The notes under the pieces were generated by a model. The model was not told the origin of the DNA and made no database searches. It saw only the letters and a program-made list of their open reading frames with translations. The translations under genes were made by a program, and so were the position numbers. From positions 22,881,028-22,945,027 of the forward strand of contig NC_134952.1 in the NCBI RefSeq assembly GCF_965638725.1: a stretch of DNA of 64,000 nt. The letters are read 5' to 3'. Source of the stretch: Aptenodytes patagonicus (taxonomy: Eukaryota > Chordata > Aves > Sphenisciformes > Spheniscidae). Shown one piece after another: positions 11,101 through 22,593 of this stretch. Position 1 is the first letter of the stretch, and each line of letters opens with the position of its first letter.

Positions 11101-12682
11101 TTTATTCTTTTTTGTTTTGCCTGCTAGAGCCAAACACTTGTCGTTATGTGTAGCCCTAGAGCCAAAAAGAATGCACAGCTCATGTAATATGGTAAGTACT
11201 ATCTCCAGTCAGAAAGTCCCTCCTGTGATATTTAAGTGCCAAAAAAAAGATGATCTGCAAAGTGAAGACAAGTACATAGAATTCCTTAGTATCTGAAACT
11301 GCCAGCAAGACAAATTGTTTTTATAGTAAGTGCCGAAGAAACCCATTAGTACCACTTCCACTTGGAAGCCAAAATGAATGCAACATAACAGCACAGTCTG
11401 TTTGGAAAGCAAGCCTATGGCAGACAATGACATTGTTGGCACCTGCAGCATAAAGGAGGAAACTGAGAAAAGCTGTCCTGGGTGTGGAGATAACTAATTC
11501 AGTACTATTAAAGTGAGCTGCATCTGTGGCTGGATTGAGTTTTACGAATATACACACACACAGGCACCGAATCCTGCAAGCTGCACAGCAGGAGCCCAGT
11601 ACTCAAGACTGTATGTTCTGAGCTTCTACCCTTTTCCTTATGCAACGTATTTTCAAATGAATGAATGTCAGGATGCAACAAATACATTCAGCTTCACTGG
11701 ATAAATATCTTTACCTGATTGATGTCTCTGGTAATGAGGTCAGTCCAGAAATGGGTAACACCAAACAATGAAAAACCTCCTATTCCTCTTTGGTTTATGT
11801 TTCACCTAGCCTTCACAGTGATTTTATCTATGGACTGTCATTCACAATATTCCTGATATTTAACAGTTAATTAGAAGTGAAAATTGAAGACATTATTTTT
11901 TAAATAACTTCTAACTGTCTTCAGTTTTAACTGTCTGAAAAAAAGCCCACACTCAAATTGTTCTCCATTTCTGTATCTTTTTGCAAAGGTCCTAGATCAC
12001 TTAGATAGATAACATTTATATAAATTCAATTATCGCTGCTGTTTCAGCTGGTTTTGCTGACAGCTAAGAAGGATGTGATATTTTGTGTGTTTACATTGAA
12101 AAGTTATCTTCACAACTAAGAGGGTAAGAAAGTTCAAGTTTCACCCTACAGGTTTTTTTCTCATTAAATATATATATATATATATATATCTGTTGAAGGA
12201 CCAGGCCTTTTAGAAAGTTTCATTTGTTTGTTTGTTTTCTCATTACAAGTTTATCACCCAACACAGTTTCTAAAGAACTGGAAATCATATTATAGACTTA
12301 GCCCCCTAAGTCTGTGACTTTCAATTTTGTATTCCTGGTGTGAAAAAAAATCCAAAATAAACTGGAAAGATCAAATTAATGTCTCTTTTAGATTTTTCCT
12401 TTATAAATTGATCAATATTGATAATATGTCCACTAAAATCATGTTTGTGCTAGATTTTTACTCATGTTAAGAAAATTCATTATTTCTCTTAAGCTTATAG
12501 AAAAGTTGTTGCTCAGTTCAGTGGGACCTGATTACATCATTTCTGTATATTTTCATGGAATAACAGGTCTTTCACAACATTCAAGAGATGATTCGATATT
12601 TGATAAAGAATAAAAAATGGAGCAATAGGCAGACATTTTCTCTGCCATAGAGGAAAAATGTTATATACTCATTCAATGAAAA
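5181..12682. other. AT-rich intergenic sequence
   Basis: No gene or RNA gene is seen. Minor structures are an (AAAC)n microsatellite at about 8713-8738, a T run near 8887-8904, a 17-bp tandem duplication at 9755-9788 (TTTAAGTATATACCAAC twice), and a (TA)n run at 12,169-12,189. Open frames of 60-80 codons here have the lengths expected by chance. Confidence 0.45.
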
Positions 12683-13034
12683 CATGAAAGAAAGCCCAGC
12701 TAAAACTTGTCGAGATATATATTTCTCCATATATCAATTTTTGAGCATATATATTTCATAATTTTTAATGAGTTTACTTGTCTACAGATCTGGAAGAAAG
12801 GAAGTAATATTCTATTTCACAGAATGTAAGGCTGAAGCAGAGAATATTACTGACCTTCTACAAGTCACGGAGCAAATCTGCAGTAAAGCCAAGAATACAG
12901 TCTACTTCTTTAAGTCATGATGTATAGATATCTATCTCTCTCTAGAGAGAGAGACATAGATATGATGCCTATATCTAGAAATATATATATATGTTTATAT
13001 ATCAGTAAGTTTTAGCTGGGCTTTCTTTCTCATG
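12683..13034. mobile_element. 352-bp unit bounded by inverted repeats (MITE-like)
   Basis: The left arm at 12,683-12,708 and the right arm at 13,007-13,034 are reverse complements over 26 of 28 bases, with a perfect core AAGAAAGCCCAGCTAAAACT. The interior is AT-rich near both arms. It contains an 18-bp perfect palindrome (TCTCTCTCTAGAGAGAGA, 12,935-12,952). A middle segment (about 12,820-12,930) reads like a reversed ancient MIR/CORE-SINE-type fragment (CTACAAGTCACGGAGCAAAT...). No target site duplication is obvious, so it could be a short DNA transposon remnant or a local inverted duplication. Confidence 0.5.
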
Positions 13035-16000
13035 TATTACGTGTATATACATATATATTTATAATTACACTGCTAACATAATACCATTTTTTTAATCAGC
13101 ATATATTTTTTCATAGCTTTACAGCCAATGGCTTCTCAAAGTGTTATTCATTCTTCAAAAAACAAGCATGAACACTAAAAGATATAGTTAGTCAACAGTG
13201 TATGGAGGTAGCCTGTACTGCAAGTAGCATATTTGCAGTACTAACTCCTTGATTTTGTTGCCTATCTGTCAAGAGATATTAAACTAAAAGGATCCACACA
13301 ACCACACCAGAACACACAGGTAGGGATGGTTTGCTCAAGGATCTTCCTGGTTGCCTTGTCTGCCACCTAGTGTCGAGCAAGCTGATCATTTTGAGACTGT
13401 AGGGGTTTTTTTTAATATTTATTTGCTGGTTATGAATCAGTTGGAGGTTCACTTTGAAGGAAACTTCTAAGATTCAAGATAATATTAAATGCAAAGCAAA
13501 AAATACATTGGGGCTTCATCCAACATCTCCTGAAGTTGATATTTAATATTCCAAATGTAAATTTTGAAAGGACAAAAAAAGGAAGAGGTTAAAAAATATC
13601 AGTCAACATGATTTTTAGGCCAATTACAAAATATACAGGTGGACAAAAAGGGGTTTATAGGCATGTTAAAATCTAAATAGCCTAATTTTAAGGCTGTTGA
13701 AAACTCATAAATCTCATTGGCTTCACAAGATTTGTGGAGAACATGTTTATTTCAGAATAGAGAATTTTCATTTTCAGGAGAAAATAATGATCTGTGAGGA
13801 AGATCTACAGTGGGAGTTCTTATTTAGTAACTTATTATTTTATTTCAGAGTTAATCAGATCTGATTATTCTTAAGATGTATTTTAAATATTGCACAAGGA
13901 TTAAAATATCTATTCCATGGCTGCCTGAAAAAGTGGGGAAGTGCCCTTTAAGACTCTGGTCCTTATTCTTGTAACAAAACATACATCCCCAGTATTTATT
14001 ATATACATGATCTGGTCTCACCTGATGATTAATTATAAAGAGTTTTAGACGTTGATCATCTCACAGCCTAGGCACTGAGCTCTGCAGTGCCTAAGCCTCT
14101 TCCAGGTTTAAAGGGTCTTTTTCTCTTTTCTCTTAAAACTTGTATTTTCTCCCTTTCTCTTGTCCTCCTCCAGTCTTTAGAAATCTTTTTCAAAAACTTG
14201 TCTTTTGGGAAGCCCTGAAAAGTTGAGGAAAGAGCAGCATCTTTAGTCAGAAAATGGCTCAAGAGTGTTCAGCTGCAATGTCTAAAGGGGTTTCTCTTCC
14301 TCTGCAGCAGTCAGCTGCAGGAATTGATCTTGATCTGATAGAAGGTGCCCAGTATAGAAAGCTAGATATGTTTTCTTTGACCAAAAAAGGATGTCCTTTG
14401 GTTTGCACATGCCAAAATAGCAACCATCTTCTGTTTTTCATCAGGTCATTCTAATAAATTCATGAAGAGATAAACTGAATCAGTTGTCATGATCTGTGGC
14501 TAAGCTATCCATAACACTTCATTCAGATTTCTGTGAAAGCATCCTTTTCAAAGTACTGAGGCTCCGTTTGTTATTTTTGGGTCAGAAGTCCATAGCGCAA
14601 ACATTCTCTAACTGAGCTTCCAATATATACCTCTTAGGCTTCCAAACACAGAATCAGCCAACCTCAGGACTTGGCACCTGTAAAAATTTCCCTTTGTAAG
14701 TCTGCAAGCAGTATGAGTATCCAAAGATTAGAATGCATCTTTCTGAAAACAAAATGTGATTTATTTGCACACAGAAGGGGTATTCACTGATGAAAAAAAT
14801 GCATATGCATACTCTCCTGCCTATGCTTGGCATTTCCTCCAGATCTAGATGAAGACACAATTAGCCCTGTCTCCATCTTGTTCTGCTGTTAGACCCATTT
14901 TCCTGCTATGTTTCTCAGCTGTATTTGCCATCCATCTAACTGATTCAGATGATAGTCACTGACAACTCCCCCACATCCCATCCTGCAGGATAGATCTGTT
15001 ATCTGAGTGAGCCTTTTGTTTTGGGCTGTATTCTTAACTGCTATAAAGTGGTGAAGTCATAGAGTCAGCTTTCCAGCTATTATAGCGGCTTTTGTGTTCC
15101 GATGATTGTTGATTCTGCTCCTCAGTCAATCCTTATAATGCTTCATATGTTTCCAGATTTTCTACATTATGTGTGAAATGCCATAGGACAAACACGTGAT
15201 AGTATAATAAAATATTATTTAACATCAGTAAGCGTGTGCTAATTGCCATTACAATTAACAACTGAGAGTAACCTTCCTGAGCTAAAATACTACACAATTT
15301 ATTCTATTTTGTTCAAAAGTTTTTTCTCAGGAAAGAGTAATACAACATTAGTTAGAGTAATGAATTCATCTCAACTTTAATTAAACAGTGACAGTTCAAT
15401 ATACGAGAAGATAATTACATATATAGATAAATATAACACAATTAAAAATAGTTAAACCAGTATGGTGGGAATAAATGTTACTTTGAGGATTTCTAAGCAT
15501 GAAATATTGGCTTACCAACAAGATAACATATGGATCCAAAGAATGTGTAGCCCTCTTAAAGGAAAGTACTCTTTTAGGAGATTTTATTGCTATCTGACTT
15601 GAAAAAATAACTTAAAATATTCAGTCATCAGCAGAGGATACACATATTTAATGTTTAAAAGTAAACTAACCATAGTATTGAAGTACTTCAAAAAGATCTT
15701 ATTCTACCACAGTCTTAGTTTTTTTTCTTAGTTGACAATAATTACAATAATTGAAATTGACTGGTAATAATTGGCACCCACAACAAAGTCAAAAGCAAGG
15801 GTGAGATAAAAATTAAAACTATATCTGTTGAGTACAAATGTAGGCAAAGCAGTTGTCTGTGTGCTGTTAAAATCAATGTGATTAAACCCTGAACTGAATC
15901 ATGCAATGTTCATAGAAAAGGATGTTTGTAAGCATGACTTCAATGATCTTTGCTTGACTGCACAGAGTGTTGTGCTAGTTCACACAAGAGTAGCTAAGAA

Positions 16001-16439
16001 TACCTTTAAAGGCTCACTCACAATATAGCTTCATTAGCCCAGCGAGTCCACAGCCTTGACTCTGCAGCTTTTGGTTTAGATTTAGTTTGCATCTGTACAA
16101 ATTTAGAGTGTGTGTACAGAGACATTTGCAATCTTCTGCAAAAGGTTTCACAGACTTGCCTCAAGAATGGTTTTATTTACCTGTGTAAAGAGAGAGTGGC
16201 TTTTCCTATCCAAATTCCAATAGCACTGCATTTTTGCAAATTCTAAAATCAACTTCTGAATGAGAAAATAAGGATACACCCCCAATTAAGACATACAGGA
16301 TGCATTTGTTTAAAAGTTCTCCCTCTGAGCCTTTTTTCTTTTCTTTTCCATTTTAACTACCATTAATAAAAGGAAATTAATAAAGGAAAAGGAAATGCAT
16401 TAATGTTGTTTTAATGATTTGCCTTTAACCCAAGAAAGT
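13035..16439. other. AT-rich intergenic sequence
   Basis: No gene or repeat is recognised. The frames at about 14,068-14,454 are short and overlap on both strands, which is typical of chance ORFs. Confidence 0.4.
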
Positions 16440-16890
16440 AAGAAAATTCAAAGATAAGGCTTCCAATTAATCTTTAACTTGTAACATAAAAGCACTGATT
16501 TCAAGCCTTAACAACGTTGCAATTATGAAGGCACAGGGGGAATGTACTGTGGACATAGTCAAAGTTTTAATCCTAAATATGTCTGGCTCTTGTGAATTTA
16601 TTAGAGCTTTAAAATTTAACATCATTTCTGCGTGTGATATAAACATATGTGTTCTTGACCCACTTCGAAAAACAACCACAAGTGAAATACCATTTGCATT
16701 AATCATTCAAGAGCTTTGCAAAAAGATTGCATCTCAAGAGATGACTTTTCCACTCAAGTTTACATTATTCGGCTTGGTTTCATTACTTTTTACGTATATT
16801 GAATTGCAGCTGTTTGTTGTTCAGAGCATTGGTTTTAGAACTTATTCCCATTATTTCATTCCAAAGGTATACATTGTCACTTAATAGCCT
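16440..16890. promoter_or_regulatory. Candidate conserved non-coding element (unverified)
   Basis: This stretch lacks homopolymers and microsatellites, unlike its neighbours. It is open for 119 codons on the plus strand (16,525-16,884) and 79 on the minus. It carries an exact octamer ATTTGCAT followed at once by TAATCA (16,692-16,705), a POU plus homeodomain type arrangement. The predicted 119-residue peptide has no domain that I recognise. A long-range enhancer in the PCDH7 gene desert is one explanation; chance is another. This is inference from texture, not from alignment. Confidence 0.22.
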
Positions 16891-18496
16891 GAAAAGAAAA
16901 AATAATTTCTATGTAATTATAGTTTTACCCTTACAACTACAAAAATTTCATTGTAAACTAATATCTTGCAAATGAAATTCTATTTTCACCCTTTAATCAC
17001 TATGTAATACGACTACGAAGGAGGCGTTTGTACCATGTTGAAATAATAGACACAACAACAATTTTTCACACTTTTCACTAGATTTCTTATTGATTTTTTA
17101 TGGGAATAAGGATCCACATTAGTGGCTCTCCTTGCAAGACTAAAACCTAAGATTATTATGTATTTGTAGAAATTACTTTTTCTATCCATGATATAATGTT
17201 ACGTTATGTTGGAAATATTCTGTGACTGTTATTGGCACTAATAAGACAGTAGCATTTAAGGAATCATAATAAATTAATCCTTGAAGCCATATATCTGTAC
17301 ATTAGACTTAGCAAAATTTACACCACAGTTTCTTCATGGACCTAGCTCTGAAATCCATTACTCATGAGGAGCAGATTTAAATCAATCTTTAACATTTTAA
17401 AATCCAGACTTGATATTTACCTGTCAGTGCAATAAAAAATATAAGGAGGCTGAAAAGTATTGATAGTTGAATGTGCTCAACCTTAGGAAGCTGCATGATC
17501 CTTGATACCTCAACATCTATGTCAGATGAAGAAGATATCCTTGATTCTTGAACTGAATACTAATTTTGGGTTTTTACTTTATAGAAAATTAGATACAAAT
17601 CTAAGCTTGTAAGACCAGGTGATGCAGAAAAATTTAAATTAAATATGAAAGATGCAAATTATCAGGCATAAGTCTTCACTATTATGCTTGAATTGGTGAA
17701 GCTCAGTGCCTTCAGAAGGGTCTCTCGAATGCTAGCTATTGTAATATTAGTTGAGTATGTTTCATAAGAAGTCCTTATAGTCCAGCTACTTCCTGGCCTA
17801 AGATATTTTCTACAGACATTTATTACCCTGCTAAATAATGACATTTTGATCCACAGTTTTCTTTGGAAATAAAGTGGGACAAGTCCATTCTATTTTTCTG
17901 GAAAATAGTAACTATGTATATTGTGTTGGTAGTGTTGAAATACTCTTGACACCTTTTCTTTGAAATGTTCTAGCACCTGCCTATTTTGGAACAGGGTCTT
18001 GGAATTTGGCAGGAGGAATGGGGTTTTGTGGCAAAGATATAAATCTGAAAACAAATTCTGCCAAGTCTGGAAAAGTCATAAGCATTCAAGAATCACTGTT
18101 CATACTGCTGAGTACTTGATAGTGTTTACCTAATAAGTTTCTGATTATTTTTTCCATCAGTAATTATGCTTTACTCACAGCTCCAAGTGTCATCAAACTG
18201 TGTATACATCAAAATACGTAGGAAATGAACATCCATCTCAGAGGTAGAAGAGAACAGGGGGATTTTTCCTGCTCTCAGCTACTCTGGATTAAGGCCCAAT
18301 GCTTGAATTAAAAGATGAGAATCTGCTTCTCCTGTACCTGAGTTACCATCCACATCACTGATAAAAAGAAATTATGAAAGATTAACCCCTTTGATTCAAA
18401 TATGTAGGGGATTTGGCCTGGAGAAGACATTGGACTCCTATAAAGTCTTCCAGGACTATTAGTGGAAGTGGAAACAGGAACAATTGACTGAGAATT
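16891..18496. other. AT-rich intergenic sequence, nothing recognised
   Basis: No gene, repeat family or notable structure is seen. A few short frames look random. Confidence 0.4.
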
Positions 18497-19058
18497 CATG
18501 GTGGGTTGACCCCGGCCAACAGTGAAGCCCCTACCCAGTCACCCACTCACTCTCCCACCCCAGCAGGTTGAGGGAGAGAATCAGAAGGGAAAAAAAATGA
18601 GAAAAAAAACCTCATGGGTCATGATAAAGACAATTTAATAAGTGAAGAAAAGAAAGAAAAAGAAAAACAAACAAATGGTGCAAAGGCAGTCACTTACCAC
18701 CTCCCACCAGCAGACCAATGCCCAGCCAGTCTCCAAGCAAAGCCTACCTTGGAAAAACTACTCCCCTGCCTGCTAGTTTTATTGCTGAGCACGATGTCAT
18801 ATGGCATGGAATATTCCTTTGGTCAGCTGGGTTCAGCTGTCCCGGTTTGGTCCTCTTCCAACCTCTTGCCTACCTCCAGCCCACATCCTGGGAGAACAGA
18901 GTGAGAAACAGAGAAGTCCTTAACATTGTACAAGCACTGCTCAGCAATTGCTAAAACATTGGTGTATTACCAACACAGTTTTGGTCACAAATCTAAAACA
19001 CAGCATTGTATGGGGTGCTATGAAGAAAATTGACTCCATCCCAACCAGACCTAATACA
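18497..19058 (-). mobile_element. Solo ERV-L type LTR, minus strand
   Basis: Read on the minus strand, this segment repeats the block order of the LTR at 1863-2417. It has a 5' block with GTCTGGTTGGGATGGAGTC, then CCAAAGGAATATTCCATGCC followed by a degraded CRE. Next come CAATAAAACT, where the other LTR has TACATAAA, and a distal ATTAAA...TCTTTAT block. The 5-bp sequence GAATT occurs on both sides (18,492-18,496 and 19,059-19,063), a plausible target site duplication of the size usual for ERV-L. No internal retroviral sequence is attached, so it is a solo LTR. It is clearly diverged from the first LTR and carries a purine-rich expansion around 18,585-18,670. Confidence 0.75.
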
Positions 19059-21949
19059 GAATTGTACCGGTCTGACTAGAAACTGCAGCGGAGGAAAACC
19101 AGAAACAACAGGGAACAGAGTGGAACAGGTTGAACAGGGAGGCTCTTCAATATACAAAATGAATAGAGCTCACTTCTGTATCTCAATTGAAGGACCTAAA
19201 GATTTATTTACTTCAGACTAATAATTTTTTTCTTATTTATTTTATTTTCTCTGAAGGGAGAATTATTCATTTACATATTGGCTTTTCTGAAACAATTGAA
19301 TGTTTCACAAATATATTTTAGTATAATTTCACAACACCTATGTGAGGCAATGGAAGGTCAGGGACAGTTGTCAGGTAGGGAAAAGAAACACAAAATTTAA
19401 GAAACATCTATAAATTTAGGGTAATCAAATCTGATATTAATTACATGAATTTCAGAGTGCTTTGTATTACCTGGTACTTCACATGTTCAAAACAGATCTA
19501 ATTTCAGTTGCAGCTGAGAGTCCTCAGCAGTTCAGATTTCAAGATCTCTAGATATGTTATTTCAAGATCGCTAGATATGCTGTTACTAAAAAAATTTAGT
19601 TTAAATTATTTTCCTAGGACAACAACAAGAAAAAAAGAAATCCCATGTCAGAGACAAAAGGTATAATTCTAATAGTCTAAGGAAATATCTGCTTTTTTTC
19701 TTCATTTTTTATATGTTCAATCTTGAAATGAAATCATGCAGCTTTGTTTTAAAATATGAAACATGAAGGTAAAAACTTATGAACTAAACTAATCTATATT
19801 ATATTCCTTCAGTGGAGAATAAATGGAGTGGTGTCTGACATCTGCGGTTTAAATAAAATTGTGGAAATCATTAAAAGCCCTATAGATGATCATTCAACAC
19901 CAAAGCATGAGGGATGCTACAATAGTTTGTCTTTTCTAAGTAGACTCAGAGAGCACCACATGATACAAGATCTTTTGGAGCTGAAAAGAATAAGAGCTGC
20001 CCTGCTGAATGATGGTAGTATGAATATAGCACAGTTGGCCTGGTCAAGATATTCCCATGAAGGCTATGAAGTGCTGCCAAACATATTAGCCACTCATACA
20101 GCTGCTTTGTACTGAAGGCACAACACTTTTTTTTTCCACATTCAAAGAAAATGTGGCTCCCTGAATTAGCATCTTTCTTCTTCTCTAGTCAGCATCATGT
20201 TTTCTTATTTTACTAATGGTACCATCAGTGAAACTGTGCAATGGTATTAACAGAAAAACACCAACTTTATCCTGGAGTTACATTACTATTAAACCAAAAA
20301 GTTGGTACATTGCGAAAATAATTTCTAGCTCTCATTTTCATTTGCATCTCTTAAAAAAATGGTTGTTCGAGTAACAAGAATCAGTTGTATTAAACCCCAA
20401 ATTCACTTTACCTGATATTATCAGCTAAGCCTTTGAAAGAACATAGAAGCACCTGTATTTTAAATTGCAGCGGATAAAACAGCAAAGCTCTTGCTGAAGA
20501 TAATGACCTAAAAAGGGATAACATCAGAGTAGAATCAGACAGTGCCATTCAATTGTCTGTTCTGCCATTTGTAAAGAAATGTGCTATTATTCCTTGATTT
20601 AAGATTATGAAGAACACTGCTCAGGTAATATTCACTTCTTTTGGAAAGCTTTTCATGCACAGAATCAGATAAACAAGATGCTATCTTCTGAGACTGCTGG
20701 AAACCTATTGAACACAACAAATTCCTTTTGTCTTTTTAAAAAGTCAAACAATAAGCTTTCTCACACTATAAGCATGTTAGCATGTGATTCAAGATCCAAA
20801 ACCCAAGCCATAAATATAGGTCTCATTGAGTTTTAAGATCACTGAAAGAAGAAAGAAATTGCCTAGGGTTGTCATTGCTGAAACAGCAGAAAATAGGACA
20901 AATGTACAATTTATTGAAAGGAATTTGTTCATAACAAAGAAAGAAGGTAGCCAGCTACTTTGAAGAAAACAGCCATCTATAACTGGTACAAGGGATGTAC
21001 TGATTTTGAAAGTCTATACCTTTAGACAGTAACTGTAATCCTTTTTAGTACTTAGAGAGTAGTTATATACTATATTTATAAAAGATGAACATACTAATAT
21101 TTAAAGAAGAAAAACAAAGGAAAAAAATAAAGTAAATTCCCTATGAAATTGTTCAGTGTATGTATATGATCCATGTAGGTGGGTGTACCTGAATATAAGA
21201 TGTTTCTTTACACTTATACATGAAGTATAATAGCAAAAAGGTCACTAGAGGATATAAAACAGAGAAGAAAAGCCCAGATTTCAGGTTTAACTAAGACCAT
21301 GATTTTTTATTAAGCTAAGAAGAAAATAATGGCACAAATTAAATCCTTTTTTCTTTCCTGTTCTTCAGAGAACTGATAATCAGAAATGTTGGAGCAATTT
21401 TCTTTTACACACTACAGATTAGTGCTAAGTGAAATACTCATTGCTGAGGGGAAAATGATTCAAATTTCATGGAGCTTTTACCAACATTTGGCCTAGTCAA
21501 TGGTACTTTTGTCTATTAAAATGCACTTAAATAGCATATGTTATTTCTTCAAAAAGCTAAGTGTTTTCTTCCAATCTTTGAGGTATTTTAAGCATGGATA
21601 CAGATAAGTTTTAGAAAATGCTACTTTTTCCTTCTCCCAGATAAGAACTGGTTTTTATTTTCAAATGAAAGACGGATATCTGCACTTACTATTCTTTGTT
21701 TTAAGAAAAACAGAGATGTCACATATTAACATAAAAAAAGTGTCTGGTATAACGCTTGCAGAATACTGAAATATTTCCTGGCTTTAAAAGAAAATTTAAA
21801 AATCAACTGTTATGCTATCATAAAAGGCTTTATCCTATGGCTATGAAAGTTGAAGGGGTCATTGTACTCAAAGTTAAAGCTCAAATTACTCTCAAAAGGA
21901 AATAAAGGAAGAACAAAGAAAATTTTAAGAGGCTGGAGGCCAGGATGAC
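19059..21949. other. AT-rich intergenic sequence
   Basis: A 23-bp tandem duplication lies at 19,536-19,581 (ATTTCAAGATC-T/G-CTAGATATG), with two mismatches between the copies. The 95-codon frame at 19,828-20,115 has no recognisable domain and sits in ordinary AT-rich sequence. I do not call it a gene. Confidence 0.4.
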
Positions 21950-22400
21950 TGCTTTAAACTGATAGATCTAAATTCTAGGAGGCTCTCTCTGTGGGAAAGG
22001 TGAGGAAAAATTCAGTTGTCAGAAAAAACAGGGCTTAAATACCCTGCTTCATCAATGAAGGAGGGGTGGCATTTCTGAAAATCCCCATCACACCTATATT
22101 AAGTTCAAAAAAAATCTCAATGGTGTGATCCACTATATCTAAGTTAGGTGGTTACCTTTTTCCATTAGGCAATTCTGCTCAGGACCTAATCTGTCTCAGC
22201 TTCTTCTGAGATGGATACTTAAAGGTGAGTCTTTTAAAGGAGATGTAGCAGTGTTTTTTTATGTTTTGCTTAATACTTCATGTTAGAGCACTTTCCTAGG
22301 AATTTGGAGAGGTGGGTTCTGTGCCTGCTTCAGCTGCAAGGGAATTAAACTTATATCTTAAGAAAATACTGAAAGGGATGAAAGGGAAAGAAGCCTGTCA
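21950..22400 (+). repeat. Probable ancient interspersed repeat with tRNA-like segment
   Basis: The text resembles an old amniote repeat that I half recognise: CTGGAGGCCAGGATGACTGC near 21,933, ATACCCTGCTTCATCA near 22,039, and ATTAGGCAATTCTGCTC near 22,166. After it, GTTAGAGCAC...GGTGGGTTCTGTGCC (about 22,283-22,325) has the spacing and flavour of a tRNA A-box and B-box, as in a tRNA-derived SINE or a tRNA relic. The match is imperfect and the family name is unknown to me. Confidence 0.3.
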
Positions 22401-22410
22401 CTTAGAGCTA

Positions 22411-22593
22411 TCTTTTTTTTCTTTTTTTCATTCTTTTTCTTCTTTCTTTTTTCCTTCTTTCTTTTTTCCTTCTTTCTTTTTTCCTTCTTTCTTTTTTCCT
22501 TCTTTCTTTTTTCCTTCTTTCTTTTTTCCTTCTTTCTTTTTTCCTTCTTTCTTTTTTTTTCTTTTTTCTTTTTTTTCTTTCTTTTTTTTTCTT
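22411..22593 (+). repeat. 15-bp polypyrimidine minisatellite (7 perfect units)
   Basis: A tract of pure C/T, with a single A at 22,430, contains seven exact tandem copies of the 15-mer TTCCTTCTTTCTTTT at 22,451-22,555, preceded by a partial copy. Because 15 is divisible by 3, it is open in every frame on both strands, which explains the low-complexity frames here. The strong strand asymmetry makes it a candidate for triplex (H-DNA) formation and for length variation. Confidence 0.9.
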
